This document shows, piece after piece, positions 63,107-64,000 of a stretch of DNA of 64,000 nucleotides (positions are counted from its first letter, which is position 1; each line of letters opens with the position of its first letter). The notes beneath the pieces were generated by a model. It did no database searches and was not told the origin of the DNA. It saw only the letters and a list, made by a program, of their open reading frames with translations. A program made the position numbers and the translations under genes. Origin of the DNA: Ficedula albicollis (lineage: Eukaryota; Chordata; Aves; Passeriformes; Muscicapidae); NCBI RefSeq assembly GCF_000247815.1, contig NC_021678.1, forward strand, positions 22,648,092 to 22,712,091, read 5' to 3'.

Positions 63107-64000
63107 GCAGCCACCGGCCCTGCAGAGCCGGGGGGCTGCCGGGGAGACCCCCCGAGCCAAGGACCTCACTTCATGCTGGTGCTGCTCTCTGGGTGTTCCG
63201 AACTGCAGCTGCGTCTGAGGAGCCCGGCAGAGCGTAGAGCTGGTGCATCTAGAAGGTTGGGAAGGAAACAGAAAAAAAAAAAGAAAAAAAAAAAGGAAAA
63301 AAAAAGGAAAAAACCCCACAAACAAAGCAAATGTGTAGATAGAGAATTTTTTTAAGAACTGCAGCTACACAGATACATGGATATGGAGTGGGCACCCTGC
63401 CCAGCTGCCCTGTCCTCTCCCTGTGGCACTCTGCCTCCCTGCCAGTGAAGCCCCACAGCCATGGAGGGCAGTGCCTGCATCCTGGGTGAGTCCCCTCCCT
63501 GGCAGTCCTGTTCCTTGCATCAGCCCAGCGATCTGAGGCTTTTCCAACACCTGGGACAGAAGGAGGGAGGCCTGACATGGCAGAGCCTTAAGATGTATGG
63601 CAAGCCATGGCTTACAGTGGGCTGCATGGTGTAGCCAGTGTCCTGCAGTCCTGGTGAGTCCAGACCTGTTTTTTTGTCCTCTCCTCCAACAGCCCTGGTC
63701 TGTCTCCCTGCAGAGTGCTGGAGCCCAAAGTACCCCAGATAATGGCCCCAGCCTGATCCTCCAGTGACACCCCCAGTTTTGTGCATGTTGACTGGGCTCT
63801 GCAGTGCATGGGCACGCACAGGTCCAGCCCACTGTGGTCACACCAGGGCCACACTGGTGGATCAGGACCAGGGCAGTGCCAGGCACACGGAATGGGGCAC
63901 AGGCAGCAGTGCACAGATGTCCCTGAGGGCGCCAGTGGCAACCTGCCCTGTGCCGTGGGGCCAGCACTGTGCCATTCATGTGGAGAGGGCCCCAAATACC
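63107..64000 (+). other. SLIT1 3' UTR (start)
   Basis: Follows the TGA with no intron evident. It contains an A-rich tract at 63270-63316 (runs of A broken by G) that could prime cDNA internally. No AATAAA or ATTAAA was seen before the window edge, so the UTR probably continues. The reading is by position, not by transcript. Confidence 0.6.

Overview
The window is nuclear DNA of a bird. It holds most of one gene on the + strand: SLIT1, which encodes a secreted axon-guidance ligand for ROBO receptors. Three things support this. A chain of 36 exons (12046 to 63106) with GT-AG boundaries stays in one reading frame over 4,414 coding bases. The spliced product has the SLIT order of four leucine-rich-repeat (LRR) domains, six EGF repeats, a laminin G domain, three EGF repeats and a C-terminal cystine knot, and it reads as SLIT1 rather than SLIT2 or SLIT3. 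At 44637-44935 there is the 3' end of a CR1 retrotransposon of the kind abundant in birds. The exon with the start codon, signal peptide and first LRR cap lies upstream. If it is a single exon, the count is 37, as recalled for human SLIT1. About 1,470 residues are encoded here, against roughly 1,534 for the human protein.

Layout: 1-12045 is the end of intron 1. Exons 2-4 lie at 12046-13196. Intron 4 is about 33.7 kb (13197-46924) and carries nearly all the repeats and assembly faults. Exons 5-37 are packed into 46925-63106 with short introns. The 3' UTR starts at 63107 and runs past the window, since no AATAAA signal was seen. No second gene, tRNA, rRNA or known microRNA was recognised.

The assembly is poor in places. 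There is an N gap (26759-27432), a 632-base C run, a 1,039-base G run and a 59-base G run. Four almost identical head-to-tail duplications occur (501, 967, 985 and 936 bp). The 936-bp one duplicates coding exon 26. Using both copies would shift the frame and reach a stop five codons into exon 27, so at most one copy can be used in a normal transcript. Overlapping contig ends or unmerged haplotypes are the likeliest cause.

I found no new biological system. The most useful leads are the exon-26 duplication, an in-frame 24-base microexon (exon 15), a splice acceptor joined directly to a donor-like sequence at exon 21, a SLIT cleavage linker without basic residues, a 62-bp GC-rich minisatellite of 12 units, two worn CR1 coding relics, and several AT-rich blocks that may be conserved enhancers.
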